Positions 7,947 through 16,808 of a stretch of 64,000 nt of DNA are shown in pieces (position 1 is the first letter of the stretch; each line of letters begins with the position of its first letter). Source of the DNA: Blastopirellula marina. Its GTDB lineage: Bacteria; Planctomycetota; Planctomycetia; Pirellulales; Pirellulaceae. The notes below the pieces were generated by a model, which did not search any database, had not been told where the DNA came from, and was given only the letters and a program-made list of their open reading frames with translations. Location: NCBI RefSeq assembly GCF_002967765.1, contig NZ_PUHY01000016.1, positions 124,001 to 188,000 on the forward strand, read 5' to 3'. A program made the position numbers and the translations under genes.

Positions 7947-9128
7947 TCAAACATCCTGATTCACAACCTCCGAGATCGGCTTCGGCTTTCCAAACGCATA
8001 GCCCTGGAACAGGTCGAATCCAATTTCCATGCAGCCCGCAACTTCCTCGGGCATTTCGACTCCTTCGGCAAGCGTGCGGATATTCAACTGCTTTGCCGAC
8101 TCGTGCAACGTTGCCACCAATTTGAAATTGCGATCATCTTGCGCCAGTCCCTGAATCAGGGAGCGGTCGAATTTCAGAACGTCAGGCGAGACCTGGCATA
8201 GTTCCACCAACCGGGACTGCCCTGCCCCAAAGTCGTCGAACGCGAGTTGAATCCCCAAATCGCGGAGTGCCGCTGAAAATTCGCGTAGCAAGTTCAAATG
8301 TGTGATCGCCTTTTCGTGGATCTCGATGACGATTTGGCGATCGGGAGAATTTTCGCGCAGCCTTTGAATTGACTTGAGCAGGTCTGCATCCAGCGTTTCG
8401 TTGGGATGTGTGTTCAAGAACAGGATCCCATCGGCGTTCGCTTTGTCGATCGTTTCCAACGCCCTCAAACGACACACTTCACTTAACCTCTTCTCCACAC
8501 CCAGCTTCTCGGCCTGATCGAACAACACCATGGGCGATTCGAGACCATCAACTGTGGCACGCACGAGTGCTTCGAAACCGATCGAATGCTGCGAACCAGC
8601 ATCCACGATCGGTTGAAAACAGGTGGCCATACAGTTGCCGGCGATGACTTTATGCATGCTCGACAGTGCCCACCGATGCTCAGGACGGGTCTCCACGGCC
8701 GTTCGGTCAACGACAGCAGTTCTCGTCTTCACCAGTCGCAGTTCAACATCTGCAACCTGGACGAGATCTAGTTCATTGAGCGCAACGGTGTCCTGAATCC
8801 GATGACCATTCACGAAGGTCCCGTTGGTACTACCGAGATCCGTGAGCCGAAGCTGATCATTCACAAGTTCGATTTGTGCATGACGTTTCGAGACATTCGG
8901 TGAGCCTACAGGAAAATCCGTTTGTGGATCGCGGCCTATGGAGACCAGTCCGCTCCGAAGAGGCGTCTTCGCGATCGTGCTATGCCCAGGGAGACATCCC
9001 TCTAACGCCCATCCTTGCAGCGAATGGTTCGTTTCCACGTTGCCCAAAGCACCTTTGACAACAAGCTGCTGCGTGTCGAAACTTGGGTCTCGATTGACGA
9101 AATTGTGATCGACCGAAGGCGAATGCAT
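7947..9128 (-). CDS. FHA–EAL domain protein (phosphothreonine-binding, c-di-GMP phosphodiesterase)
   Basis: With the start at the ATG at 9128, ten bases after the upstream kinase stop, the product is 393 aa. A forkhead-associated domain (about 60–132) has the canonical GR (66–67), SxxH (80–83) and STNG (100–103). An EAL domain (about 160–390) keeps the motif residues expected of an active phosphodiesterase: FEALVR at 185, an LNTHPN asparagine, EIHE, DDFGAG, a DVLKFDRS lysine and AEGVE. No membrane segment is seen. FHA domains bind phosphothreonine, so the kinase encoded just upstream in the same operon is the obvious partner. That would let kinase activity recruit or control c-di-GMP breakdown (inference). 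Confidence 0.92.
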   Translation of the reverse strand: MHSPSVDHNFVNRDPSFDTQQLVVKGALGNVETNHSLQGWALEGCLPGHSTIAKTPLRSGLVSIGRDPQTDFPVGSPNVSKRHAQIELVNDQLRLTDLGSTNGTFVNGHRIQDTVALNELDLVQVADVELRLVKTRTAVVDRTAVETRPEHRWALSSMHKVIAGNCMATCFQPIVDAGSQHSIGFEALVRATVDGLESPMVLFDQAEKLGVEKRLSEVCRLRALETIDKANADGILFLNTHPNETLDADLLKSIQRLRENSPDRQIVIEIHEKAITHLNLLREFSAALRDLGIQLAFDDFGAGQSRLVELCQVSPDVLKFDRSLIQGLAQDDRNFKLVATLHESAKQLNIRTLAEGVEMPEEVAGCMEIGFDLFQGYAFGKPKPISEVVNQDV

Positions 9129-9138
9129 TTTTGATTTC

Positions 9139-12045
9139 TCAGTTGGAAGTCGCTGAATCAATGTTCTGTTTGGTTGACACTTCATACACGGCTTCGCCCT
9201 GGCCGCCGCGTATCTTCCGCAATTGAAGCTGCGATTCTGCAAGTGTTTCCATGCAATTTTCGTCCTGGGCAATATCTTCAGAGACGACCCATGCGGATCC
9301 GGTGGCGGAATCCAACAAGCGGCCTAAGTAGGAAATCGATTTGCCGACATAGCTCACGCGACCATTAAAGCTGGTCGACATGGCCACGCCTCGGTGTACC
9401 GCGATTTGAATCTTGGCGTATTGATCGGAGGCATTTACGCCGAATTCACGATTAAGGTCGTTTGCTGCATGCATCGCGCCCGACACGGTATTGAAACGTG
9501 CGACGATTCGATCATCCGCTTCCTTAATCACTTCCCCGTCATAGCTTGAAAGGGTCGACCGAATCGCATCGAACACATGCTCGATTCGCTCGCACGTCAC
9601 CAAGTCGCCCAGTGTTTCAAACATGTCGACGATGTTCGTTACCAGAACGGCCATTAAGGCACAGTTGGAAACGTTCGACAGTCGATCACGGCTGATGCTT
9701 TCGCCTGGGAACAGCTCGCGGAATCGCGGTAATTTCTGTGCCTCCGCCGCGGTAATGGCGTCGCGGCGTGAAGCGGAACGCTCTAATCGAATAATGAGAC
9801 TCTCGGCGTGATGATTGGTCAACTGAAAGACCTGGCGGCCCGCGAACACTCGAATCGGGCGACGAAGCCGATCAGCGTGGTCTAAGTCGACCAGCGTTCG
9901 ATTGGAACCCGCTGAGGGGTCTGCCACAATGTTGATCGTGTACGGCAGCTGCGAACTGCGAATGATGTACGAGCCCGGGGACAGATGGCAGTCAACTTCC
10001 AAGGTTTCTCCGGCTTCCATCCGAACCTGGGCAACCACATGCGGAGCGTGTTCCGGGCCACCAATGCAATAGGTCTTGAGGTCGGCTTCGCGTATCTCCG
10101 GGTGGACGCTAAACACCAATTCGACTGTCTTGCCCAGATCGACGTCAAAATCGTGTTCGCACGAATCGCAATGAGCGTGGCGTTCCATCTCCTTGATTGT
10201 GTCCTTTATGACCGAGGCGACTCGGCAGGTCGGGCACAGAATATCCCAATGCAATTCGAGCAAGCCGGCGCTGCAAGCAGCCAGGCACGTCGCGGCAAAG
10301 GCATTGACTTCCATATCGAGCTGCTCAGCGAGTCGTCTCGGGCGAATTCTCGCTAACTCCTGTGCTGGTGCCTCGATGATGTATTCGAGAAGCGTCTCCA
10401 GGCAGTTTATATCCACTTGTTCGGCGATGAGCTTGGTTCGCACCGCATCGAGACGTTTGCGGGAGTTCGTCGAAATACTATGCGGTGGCAAGTATGCGTC
10501 CTTGGCTTTTCCGCCCTGCAACCGCCCCATCACCATTTCGTTGATTCGTCGATAAACTTTGTCGAGTGGCTTTCGACCTTTGAAATTGACTTCGACGTAA
10601 GCCAATAGCCATCCCAGCCATCCGCGAGGCGCGATCTTAACATGGTGCGTTAGTCGACTGCCGCCCTGCGGGTTCGCTTTCAATTCGACATGGCTAATGA
10701 ACCAGCGGAATGGACCATTCTCGAATTCCCTGAGAACGTTGAGGCGTCGGCCTTCGACCCATTCAAATGGGTGTTCTTTCCACGTCAGCGTGGTAAAGCC
10801 AAGTTTGAACGAGCCGAAGCGATGCTTTTGACCTTGCTCGTCGCGACGTGTCTCGTATTCAACAGGAGGTAGTCCGACCGACGCATTCACGCGCTCGGTA
10901 TTGGAAACCAACGGCCATAAATCATCCGAACTTCCGTCGAGGTCCCAGTCCCATTTTGCTTCAAATAGCGATCCCTTGGTTGGCGGTAGAATTGGGTGAA
11001 TCGCGTTCGGACTCACGCCTCCATTGAGAATTTGATCGATCTCTTCACGGAGATGCGTCGCGTCGACATAGCGGAGATCAGGTGTCTTCTGGAGCGTCTT
11101 GAGAACAATCTGACTTGTTCGATCACTAATCTCAGGATTGATCTTGGACAATTCCGGTGCTTCGTCAAAGCAATGCATCGAGATCAGCTTGATCTGATCG
11201 TCGGCAATGAACGGTGGTTTTCCCGTCAGTAACTCGAACAGGGTGATCCCAATTGAATAGACGTCGGCACTGGGTGATAATCTCCCCTGCTCCGTACATT
11301 GTTCCGGTGCCATGTAGTAAGGCGTACCGAGTATAGCCGCCGTCTGCGTTAACTGAAGGGAGGCTCCCTGATCTATGTGCCGAGCGAGCCCAAAATCAGT
11401 TACCTTGATCGATGGCAAGTTCCCATCGTTTATCGCAGACAAGACGGCTTGGGCAGAAGACTCATCACCCATCTTCAAAGCCGAGAGAAGAATGTTAGCC
11501 GGCTTCAAATCGCGATGAACAATTCCATTCTGATGCGCCGCTTCCACACCAAGGCAGACTTCACGAATAATTTGTAGCGCAAGCCTTTCCGGCAAACAAC
11601 CATTCTTCTCAAGAACGAATTTTAAATCCGCACCTTCGACAAGTTCCATCACCAGAAAACTGGTTCGCCCTTGCTGGCCCACGTCGACCAGATTAGCGAT
11701 GTTGGGATGACGGACTTCCGAAAGGAGTCGAATCTCTTTTTGAAATCGCCGAAGCGTCTCTTCGTCTGTGATTGTATCGACAGGCAGCGTCTTGATCGCG
11801 AACTGTTCGTTCGAATCTGCGTTCAGCCCGAGATAAACTGATCCCATCCCTCCCTGACCCAGTTTTCGTATCAGTCGATAGCGAGGCCCAAGGTCAGGCA
11901 GCAATTCCTCAGGTGACTCATCGAGGGAAGCGACACCAGACGTTGGGCTGGCGCAAAGTCTTTCCAGCCCAGTCGACCAGGACGGATCGGGGACGATTGC
12001 GTTGTCTGGGATGACTCCCGTTTTGTCGAGTGGATCGGCTGCCAT
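9139..12045 (-). CDS. Ser/Thr kinase fused to SRPBCC, DUF5939-like and class III cyclase-like domains
   Basis: A 968-aa cytoplasmic multidomain protein. A Hanks kinase spans about 56–342 with GQGGMG at 63–68, catalytic Lys85, HRDLKPAN at 177–184, DFG at 217–219 and APE at 246–248, so it should be active. Residues about 360–510 look like an SRPBCC/START-type fold (FEAKWDWDLD, then RLTHHVKIAPRGW). Residues about 525–710 resemble DUF5939 and contain a four-Cys zinc ribbon (CPTC 604–607, CDSC 626–629). Residues about 795–955 resemble a class III nucleotide cyclase. The cyclase lacks the first metal Asp (VLVTNIVD) and the usual catalytic Asn, so it may be a regulatory pseudo-cyclase. The FHA–EAL gene follows in the same direction. 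No transmembrane segment is apparent. Confidence 0.94.
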   Translation of the reverse strand: MAADPLDKTGVIPDNAIVPDPSWSTGLERLCASPTSGVASLDESPEELLPDLGPRYRLIRKLGQGGMGSVYLGLNADSNEQFAIKTLPVDTITDEETLRRFQKEIRLLSEVRHPNIANLVDVGQQGRTSFLVMELVEGADLKFVLEKNGCLPERLALQIIREVCLGVEAAHQNGIVHRDLKPANILLSALKMGDESSAQAVLSAINDGNLPSIKVTDFGLARHIDQGASLQLTQTAAILGTPYYMAPEQCTEQGRLSPSADVYSIGITLFELLTGKPPFIADDQIKLISMHCFDEAPELSKINPEISDRTSQIVLKTLQKTPDLRYVDATHLREEIDQILNGGVSPNAIHPILPPTKGSLFEAKWDWDLDGSSDDLWPLVSNTERVNASVGLPPVEYETRRDEQGQKHRFGSFKLGFTTLTWKEHPFEWVEGRRLNVLREFENGPFRWFISHVELKANPQGGSRLTHHVKIAPRGWLGWLLAYVEVNFKGRKPLDKVYRRINEMVMGRLQGGKAKDAYLPPHSISTNSRKRLDAVRTKLIAEQVDINCLETLLEYIIEAPAQELARIRPRRLAEQLDMEVNAFAATCLAACSAGLLELHWDILCPTCRVASVIKDTIKEMERHAHCDSCEHDFDVDLGKTVELVFSVHPEIREADLKTYCIGGPEHAPHVVAQVRMEAGETLEVDCHLSPGSYIIRSSQLPYTINIVADPSAGSNRTLVDLDHADRLRRPIRVFAGRQVFQLTNHHAESLIIRLERSASRRDAITAAEAQKLPRFRELFPGESISRDRLSNVSNCALMAVLVTNIVDMFETLGDLVTCERIEHVFDAIRSTLSSYDGEVIKEADDRIVARFNTVSGAMHAANDLNREFGVNASDQYAKIQIAVHRGVAMSTSFNGRVSYVGKSISYLGRLLDSATGSAWVVSEDIAQDENCMETLAESQLQLRKIRGGQGEAVYEVSTKQNIDSATSN

Positions 12046-12493
12046 AATTAAGATTGGCCGTTTTATACGAAGAACAGAGACGTTTCAGGGTGTACTTAGT
12101 CGCATGAACTATAGGTCACCTGTCACAATTCGCTCCTCGTTCCCGAACACATCCCGCACAGGCCTAGCTAGCAAGCAAATCTTGCCGCAGTTCGATAATA
12201 AATTGACCAGCATTTTCCACTTCTAACCCCCCACCCAAGGGGAAAGGCTTCTCTGGATCGGCCCTCTCTCCCTGTCGTTAGTGGGGCCAGATCGAATCGA
12301 TCGTATCAGTTGAAGCACTTACACACTCTGTAGCGGAAAATCGGACGGTTCTCAGAGTTGATCGCTCGAACATCCGATGGCTTTTCTGGACGTGTTCGCA
12401 AGTCCGTCCGAAGGCGAGGTAAGTAACGTAGAGCTCACCTCAGCTTGCGCAAAACATACTTAACTATCGAATCAGCGATCGAAGCAGCTGCAA
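12046..12493. other. intergenic region between divergent genes
   Basis: 448 bases between the leftward kinase and the rightward secreted protein. A TATAAA lies about 28 bases upstream of the kinase ATG on the minus strand and could be a -10 box, but no good -35 is at the right spacing. No open frame, sigma-54 type sequence or strong hairpin was found. It must hold two outward promoters. Confidence 0.4.
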
Positions 12494-13444
12494 ATGAAAC
12501 CATCCATTCTGACAACGCTGTTTGCTGCTACTTTGCTCGCTATTCTGGCTCCACGGATTGGTTCAGGGCAGGAATGCACTGAAGGATGGCCTGGCGACTA
12601 TCCGCCCATCTCGGAAAGCTGTGGCGCTTTCCAATCGACGAATCGTTGTTCGTGGTATGACGGCTTGGAACTCTTTGCTGGGCTAGACGGATCCAAGCAG
12701 CCGCAAGATTTTGGAGTGAATGCACAATTCGGTGGGCGTCTGCATGCCAACTGGGGAATCCCTTTGTGGGAAGACTCCGGGATTGGATTCCAAATTGGTA
12801 CTGCGGTATCGCAGACGGATTATGCAGTGTCCGTTACCGAAGCGTTGGAAGGTTCCTCTAGTCGGACACAAAGCTTTATTACGGCGGGGATTTATCAACG
12901 AAGCCCGTCTGGCTGGAACTTGGGAGTGGTCTACGATCACCTCTACCAAGATCACTACGACATGGTAACGCTCGGTCAGATCCGAAGTGCTGTCAGTTAC
13001 GAACTAGGCACAAGTGACGAACTGGGCGTGATCGGAATGCTGCCTGTCATGGGCTCTGATGCGTCTTGGGGAATGACGTCGGTCAACTTGCGTCCGCTAG
13101 GCCAAGGTCGTCTTTACTGGCGACACTGGTGGGAGTCCGGTGTTCAAACCACATTCTGGCTGGGAGCTTCGGAATCACACCATCAAAACAACGCGGCCCT
13201 CGGCAATAGCCCAAAGACTGGTACCGTCTTCGCCTACGGTGCAGACTTCCAGGCCCCTTTGAACAACTACCTCGCCCTATACGGCGAAGCCAACTTCATT
13301 ACGCCTGCAGATACCGGCACCGTTGACGCCTATCTCGGCATTGCGTTCTACCCTGGCGGCGGCGCGTTCAAGTGGCAACGCCGCCAGTCAACCGCACTCT
13401 TACCAGTCGCCAGCAACCCCTCATTCTCTGTGGACCTCAGGTAG
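12494..13444 (+). CDS. secreted beta-barrel-like protein, 316 aa
   Basis: The N-terminus is a signal peptide (about 1–25, cleavage likely after IGSGQ or just before). A short Cys-containing stretch (ECTEGW, SESCGAF, RCSWYDG) follows. The rest is dominated by alternating Gly/aromatic strands such as LELFAGLDGSK, GIGFQIGTAVSQTDY, WNLGVVYDHLY, YGADFQAPLNNYLALYGEANF and YLGIAFYPGGGAFKW. This pattern is typical of outer-membrane or surface beta-barrels. I think it belongs to a planctomycete-restricted family (possibly DUF6666), recalled rather than checked. Function unknown; likely a cell-envelope protein. Confidence 0.8.
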   Translation: MKPSILTTLFAATLLAILAPRIGSGQECTEGWPGDYPPISESCGAFQSTNRCSWYDGLELFAGLDGSKQPQDFGVNAQFGGRLHANWGIPLWEDSGIGFQIGTAVSQTDYAVSVTEALEGSSSRTQSFITAGIYQRSPSGWNLGVVYDHLYQDHYDMVTLGQIRSAVSYELGTSDELGVIGMLPVMGSDASWGMTSVNLRPLGQGRLYWRHWWESGVQTTFWLGASESHHQNNAALGNSPKTGTVFAYGADFQAPLNNYLALYGEANFITPADTGTVDAYLGIAFYPGGGAFKWQRRQSTALLPVASNPSFSVDLR

Positions 13445-13684
13445 CAACTCGAAAGCTACCAATCGACAAAGCTTTAACGTGGCTCGCTTGGCCGTCGATC
13501 TGCGGGTCACTTGTTGATAGATGCCGATCGATCAACTCGCAACAGTCAAATGCCTTAATTTGAGCTCCAGAATTGAGGTCGTTAATACAGCTCCTCGCCG
13601 TTCGTTCCATAGAATCAAATGGCTTGAGTGAAAGGTCGCGCCCAGCTTCGCGTCTGCCCCGCTCTACCGAACCCAACGGCCTAT

Positions 13685-13795
13685 TAACCCGGCGCTAGTG
13701 TCTCTGCTAAATCGGTGAGACAAAGGCCAAAAAGGGCCGTCGACGTCTCGCTTTGTTGTTGGCCGGGTTATGTCTCTCTTAGATTGAGAGAAGCG
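13685..13795. other. candidate structured element (nested inverted repeats)
   Basis: TAACCCGGC (13685–13693) pairs perfectly with GCCGGGTTA (13762–13770), enclosing about 68 bases. Inside are GTCTC (13700–13704), GAGAC (13717–13721) and GTCTC (13745–13749), which allow two mutually exclusive stems, and a GGCC/GGCC mini-hairpin (13725–13738). A further TCTCTC/GAGAGA hairpin follows immediately. No open reading frame covers it. It may be a small RNA, a complex terminator for the gene ending at 13444, or a DNA-level structure. Strand is undecided. Confidence 0.35.
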
Positions 13796-13880
13796 AGTAG
13801 AGAAAACGCGTCATCGCAACTCGTTGCGTGTTCATGGGATAAAACGAAGCACTTCTATTCCCCGTGAGATACGGCCACGA

Positions 13881-13996
<116 letters not shown>

Positions 13997-14041
13997 TCAA
14001 TGAGTACAAACAAGTTTGCGACTCGTTTGCTGAGATGGTGA

Positions 14042-14070
14042 ATTGTAGGTAATGGGCATTCATTGTCCAA
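14042..14070 (-). promoter_or_regulatory. sigma-70-type promoter of initiator tRNA
   Basis: On the minus strand, TTGGAC (14070–14065) and TACAAT (14047–14042) are separated by exactly 17 bases. The start would fall near 14035, giving a leader of about 40 bases to the tRNA 5' end at 13996. Confidence 0.75.
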
Positions 14071-14292
14071 GGGGGCCCCGAGCGATTTTTTTTCGTCTCA
14101 GCGTAAGTAATTTGCTATCACACGCTTTCACTCAGTGATTTCCGGCACAATCGTTAGAACCTGACGCGATTGATGTGTCATCTGCTGGCGAAAGGGATAT
14201 CATTTCGTTGGCGATTGGGTATTCGGCACGTAGATTCTCCTAAGCGCTAATAATGCAAGGGATTGCGACTTTTTAAGGGAGCTCACGAGTTC

Positions 14293-16440
14293 GTGGCAGA
14301 CGACGATCAACTTTCGCCGAAAGATTCGCAAGACGATGCGAAACGAGGTGGAGGCGACAAGCAGAAAGAGGACTCGAAAAAGAAAGCTCCTATTTCTTTT
14401 GGCGGGACATCCACGTCGCAAGACGCCTGGAATGTGGTTTCTTCCACACCAGCCGCGTCCGACGTTACGCCACCGCCGCACTCTAAGGCTCCGCTCACCA
14501 GCCAGGCAGGCAAGGCCCCCCTATCCGCCACAACACCCCCTGCCCCACCAAGCCAACAACCAGCAACGCATCAGCCAACCAAGTCCTCGGCTGAAAGCGA
14601 GAAGACGTCTCAAACGGATTCATCAAGAGCTGTCGAGAAATCTAAGGCGAAACAAACAGCCAAACCGCGACGGCCGGCGTCCAGAGCATCGTCAAATCCT
14701 AAGAAAGAAGTGCGGAAGAAACTCGAAGCGACACAGCCGGAAGCAAGCCCAACTCCCCCGACGACAACTCCGCCTGCTTCGAACGATAAGGCTTCCGCAC
14801 TTTCGACGGCGTCCAAAAACCAGAAGCCGAAAGCCGATACCAAACCGAAACCGGAGTCGATCAGCGACAAGTCACAATCGCCTCAGAAATCCAAAAATGG
14901 ATTGCCAATTCCCGCTAAGAAAAGCAAGCTTCCCGATTACGCACCGAAACGGGAAGAGTCTCCTGCGACAGCTAGCGACGCCGCCGGGCCTATGGTCGAA
15001 GTGGATCAAATTGATGTGCCGTGGCATCAGAAACTTCGCTTAGCCGCGCTCCACGATATGCCGGCCTGGCTTGTAAGCTTGATCGTGCACTTTGCCGTTT
15101 TGATTTTGTTCCTTTTGCTGACCGTGGTTGCCTACCAGCCAGAACGACAAGTCATTGAAGCAACCTATGCTGAGGACTTGGGCGAGCAGCTTGAATACAA
15201 CATGCTTGTGCTCGATGCGGCAGAGTTCGAGATCGAAGCAAACTCTGGCTCGCTGGAAACCTTGACCGAAACTGCGGAGGTTCCCTTACCGAAAGCTTTG
15301 ACCGAAATCGACCTGATGGGCACAGAGGCCGCTCGACTGGAAGAGAAAGAGATCCGGGGCACAGAGCTCGCAGCTCGCGGCGAGGGTGCAACCAAACGCG
15401 CTTTACTAAAGGCATATGGGGGTAGCGCGACCACGGAACAATCAGTTGCCGAGGCGCTCGCTTGGCTGAAACGGAATCAGTCACGCGATGGATCATGGAG
15501 CTTGATTGGTCCATACCCAGATGGTTCCAGCATCGAGAATAAGGTTTCCGCGACCGCCATGGCGTTGCTCGCATTTCAAGGTGCTGGGCACACCGATCGA
15601 TCTGGCGATCATGCCCAGGTCGTCGCACGCGGCTGGCGATTCTTATTAGCGAGACTAAGTTCTGATGGCAGCTTCCTGGAACGGGATGACATGCCCAATC
15701 AACATCGTCCTTACACCCAAGCGCAAGCAACGATCGCGCTATGCGAACTCTACGCAATGACGGGCGATCCAGAACTGAAAGATCAGGCGCAAGCGGCTAT
15801 CGATTATGCTGTTACCTGGCAAGCACCGGAGGGGGGGTGGCGATACACTCCGGGCGTTGAATCGGATCTCTCGGTAACGGGTTGGTTCTTAATGGCACTG
15901 CAAAGTGCCCGGATGGCGAACTTGGAGGTGCCGCCGCAAACGCTTCAAAACGTGGAGAAGTTTCTCGAAACCGTTTCCTCGTCACCGGAAGATGGGGCGA
16001 CTTTCCTGTTAGGCAGCCGCTATCAATACCGTGATCAACGGGCTGAGCGTCCGACGCCCACGATGACTGCTGAAGCTCTATTGTGTCGTCAGTACCTCGG
16101 CTGGCAGCAGGACGATCCGCGTTTGACCGACGGAATGGAATACTTGCTCAAAAACCCGATCCAATGGAAGGAACCGAACGTCTATTACTGGTACTACGCC
16201 ACACAGGCCGCTCACCATGTGGAAGGCGATACTTGGCGCAACTGGAATAAGAATTTGCGTCAGATCGTTCCGGAGAATCAAGTTCAATCTGGTCGCGAGA
16301 AGGGAAGCTGGGATCCGGCGTACGATGAATATGGCGTGAAGGCCGGCCGACTTTTCATGACCTGCTTATGCACTTACATGCTGGAAGTTTATTACCGGCA
16401 TCTACCGATTTACAGCAAGCACAATTTCGTAAGTCCGTAA
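14293..16440 (+). CDS. membrane-anchored squalene-cyclase/prenyltransferase-repeat protein with disordered arm
   Basis: I place the start at GTG 14293 (MADDDQLSPK) with AAGGGAG 11 bases upstream; the frame is open a little further to a TTG. The product is 715 aa. Residues about 1–235 are disordered and rich in Pro, Ala, Ser, Thr and Lys. A single transmembrane helix (about 256–280, AWLVSLIVHFAVLILFLLLTVVAY) follows. The rest, on the far side of the membrane, holds alpha/alpha-barrel repeats like terpenoid cyclases: ALAWLKRNQSRDGSWS, WRFLLARLSSDGSF, AVTWQAPEGGWRYTPG and KGSWDP. The QxxDGSW-type motifs are structural. The catalytic DxDD of squalene-hopene cyclase is not evident, so cyclase activity is doubtful. 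Planctomycetes carry many such proteins of unknown role. Confidence 0.9.
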   Translation: MADDDQLSPKDSQDDAKRGGGDKQKEDSKKKAPISFGGTSTSQDAWNVVSSTPAASDVTPPPHSKAPLTSQAGKAPLSATTPPAPPSQQPATHQPTKSSAESEKTSQTDSSRAVEKSKAKQTAKPRRPASRASSNPKKEVRKKLEATQPEASPTPPTTTPPASNDKASALSTASKNQKPKADTKPKPESISDKSQSPQKSKNGLPIPAKKSKLPDYAPKREESPATASDAAGPMVEVDQIDVPWHQKLRLAALHDMPAWLVSLIVHFAVLILFLLLTVVAYQPERQVIEATYAEDLGEQLEYNMLVLDAAEFEIEANSGSLETLTETAEVPLPKALTEIDLMGTEAARLEEKEIRGTELAARGEGATKRALLKAYGGSATTEQSVAEALAWLKRNQSRDGSWSLIGPYPDGSSIENKVSATAMALLAFQGAGHTDRSGDHAQVVARGWRFLLARLSSDGSFLERDDMPNQHRPYTQAQATIALCELYAMTGDPELKDQAQAAIDYAVTWQAPEGGWRYTPGVESDLSVTGWFLMALQSARMANLEVPPQTLQNVEKFLETVSSSPEDGATFLLGSRYQYRDQRAERPTPTMTAEALLCRQYLGWQQDDPRLTDGMEYLLKNPIQWKEPNVYYWYYATQAAHHVEGDTWRNWNKNLRQIVPENQVQSGREKGSWDPAYDEYGVKAGRLFMTCLCTYMLEVYYRHLPIYSKHNFVSP

Positions 16441-16450
16441 CGCCTGAATT

Positions 16451-16470
16451 GCCCTCAAATGAGTGAGGGC
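16451..16470. terminator. hairpin after the squalene-cyclase-like gene (weak terminator)
   Basis: GCCCTCA (16451–16457) pairs with TGAGGGC (16464–16470), 10 bases after the stop at 16440. It is followed by an A-rich run rather than T on the plus strand, so it may work with Rho or not at all. The convergent gene ends at 16546. Confidence 0.4.
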
Positions 16471-16545
16471 GCAAAAAATACGCCCACATCGCGAAGGTTG
16501 GATCATCCGCAGATGTGAGCGTATCGGGCAGCTTGGTACTCAATC

Positions 16546-16734
16546 TTACTTACGCAAGATCACCCAGACAGCATGGATAATACCGGGGATGTATCCAAAT
16601 AGCGTCAGCAGGATATTGAGCCAGAAATGGAGGCCCAAACCTACTTCAAAAAATACTCCGACTGGCGGCAAGATGATTGCCAGGAGGATACGGATAACAT
16701 CAGCGGTGCCTTCGTTTTTCGTAACCGTGGTCAT
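16546..16734 (-). CDS. YqaE/Pmp3 family stress membrane protein
   Basis: A 62-aa protein with two transmembrane helices: IRILLAIILPPVGVFFEVG and FWLNILLTLFGYIPGIIHAVWVIL. It has the family signatures LPPVGVF and GYIPGIIHAxW. AAGGA lies nine bases before the ATG. Family knowledge: Pmp3/YqaE proteins are induced by salt, cold or envelope stress and affect membrane potential. It lies 74 bases downstream of the PA2169-type gene on the same strand. A small bulged hairpin with a T-run separates them. No sigma-54 sequence was found in the gap, so it may be expressed by read-through. Confidence 0.93.
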   Translation of the reverse strand: MTTVTKNEGTADVIRILLAIILPPVGVFFEVGLGLHFWLNILLTLFGYIPGIIHAVWVILRK

Positions 16735-16808
16735 TGCATTAAATCCTTACGTGGAAGAAGTCATTAAGTTGATCGTCCAAAAATCCTATTCGCTAGAACG
16801 GTGCGTTC

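Noticed and set aside
7875-8201. Plus-strand frame opposite the EAL domain
   Set aside because: It lies antisense to conserved EAL motifs; shadow.
14263-14292. TTG start ten codons upstream for the squalene-cyclase-like gene
   Set aside because: AAGGGAG lies inside that stretch and suits the GTG at 14293; the TTG itself has no site.
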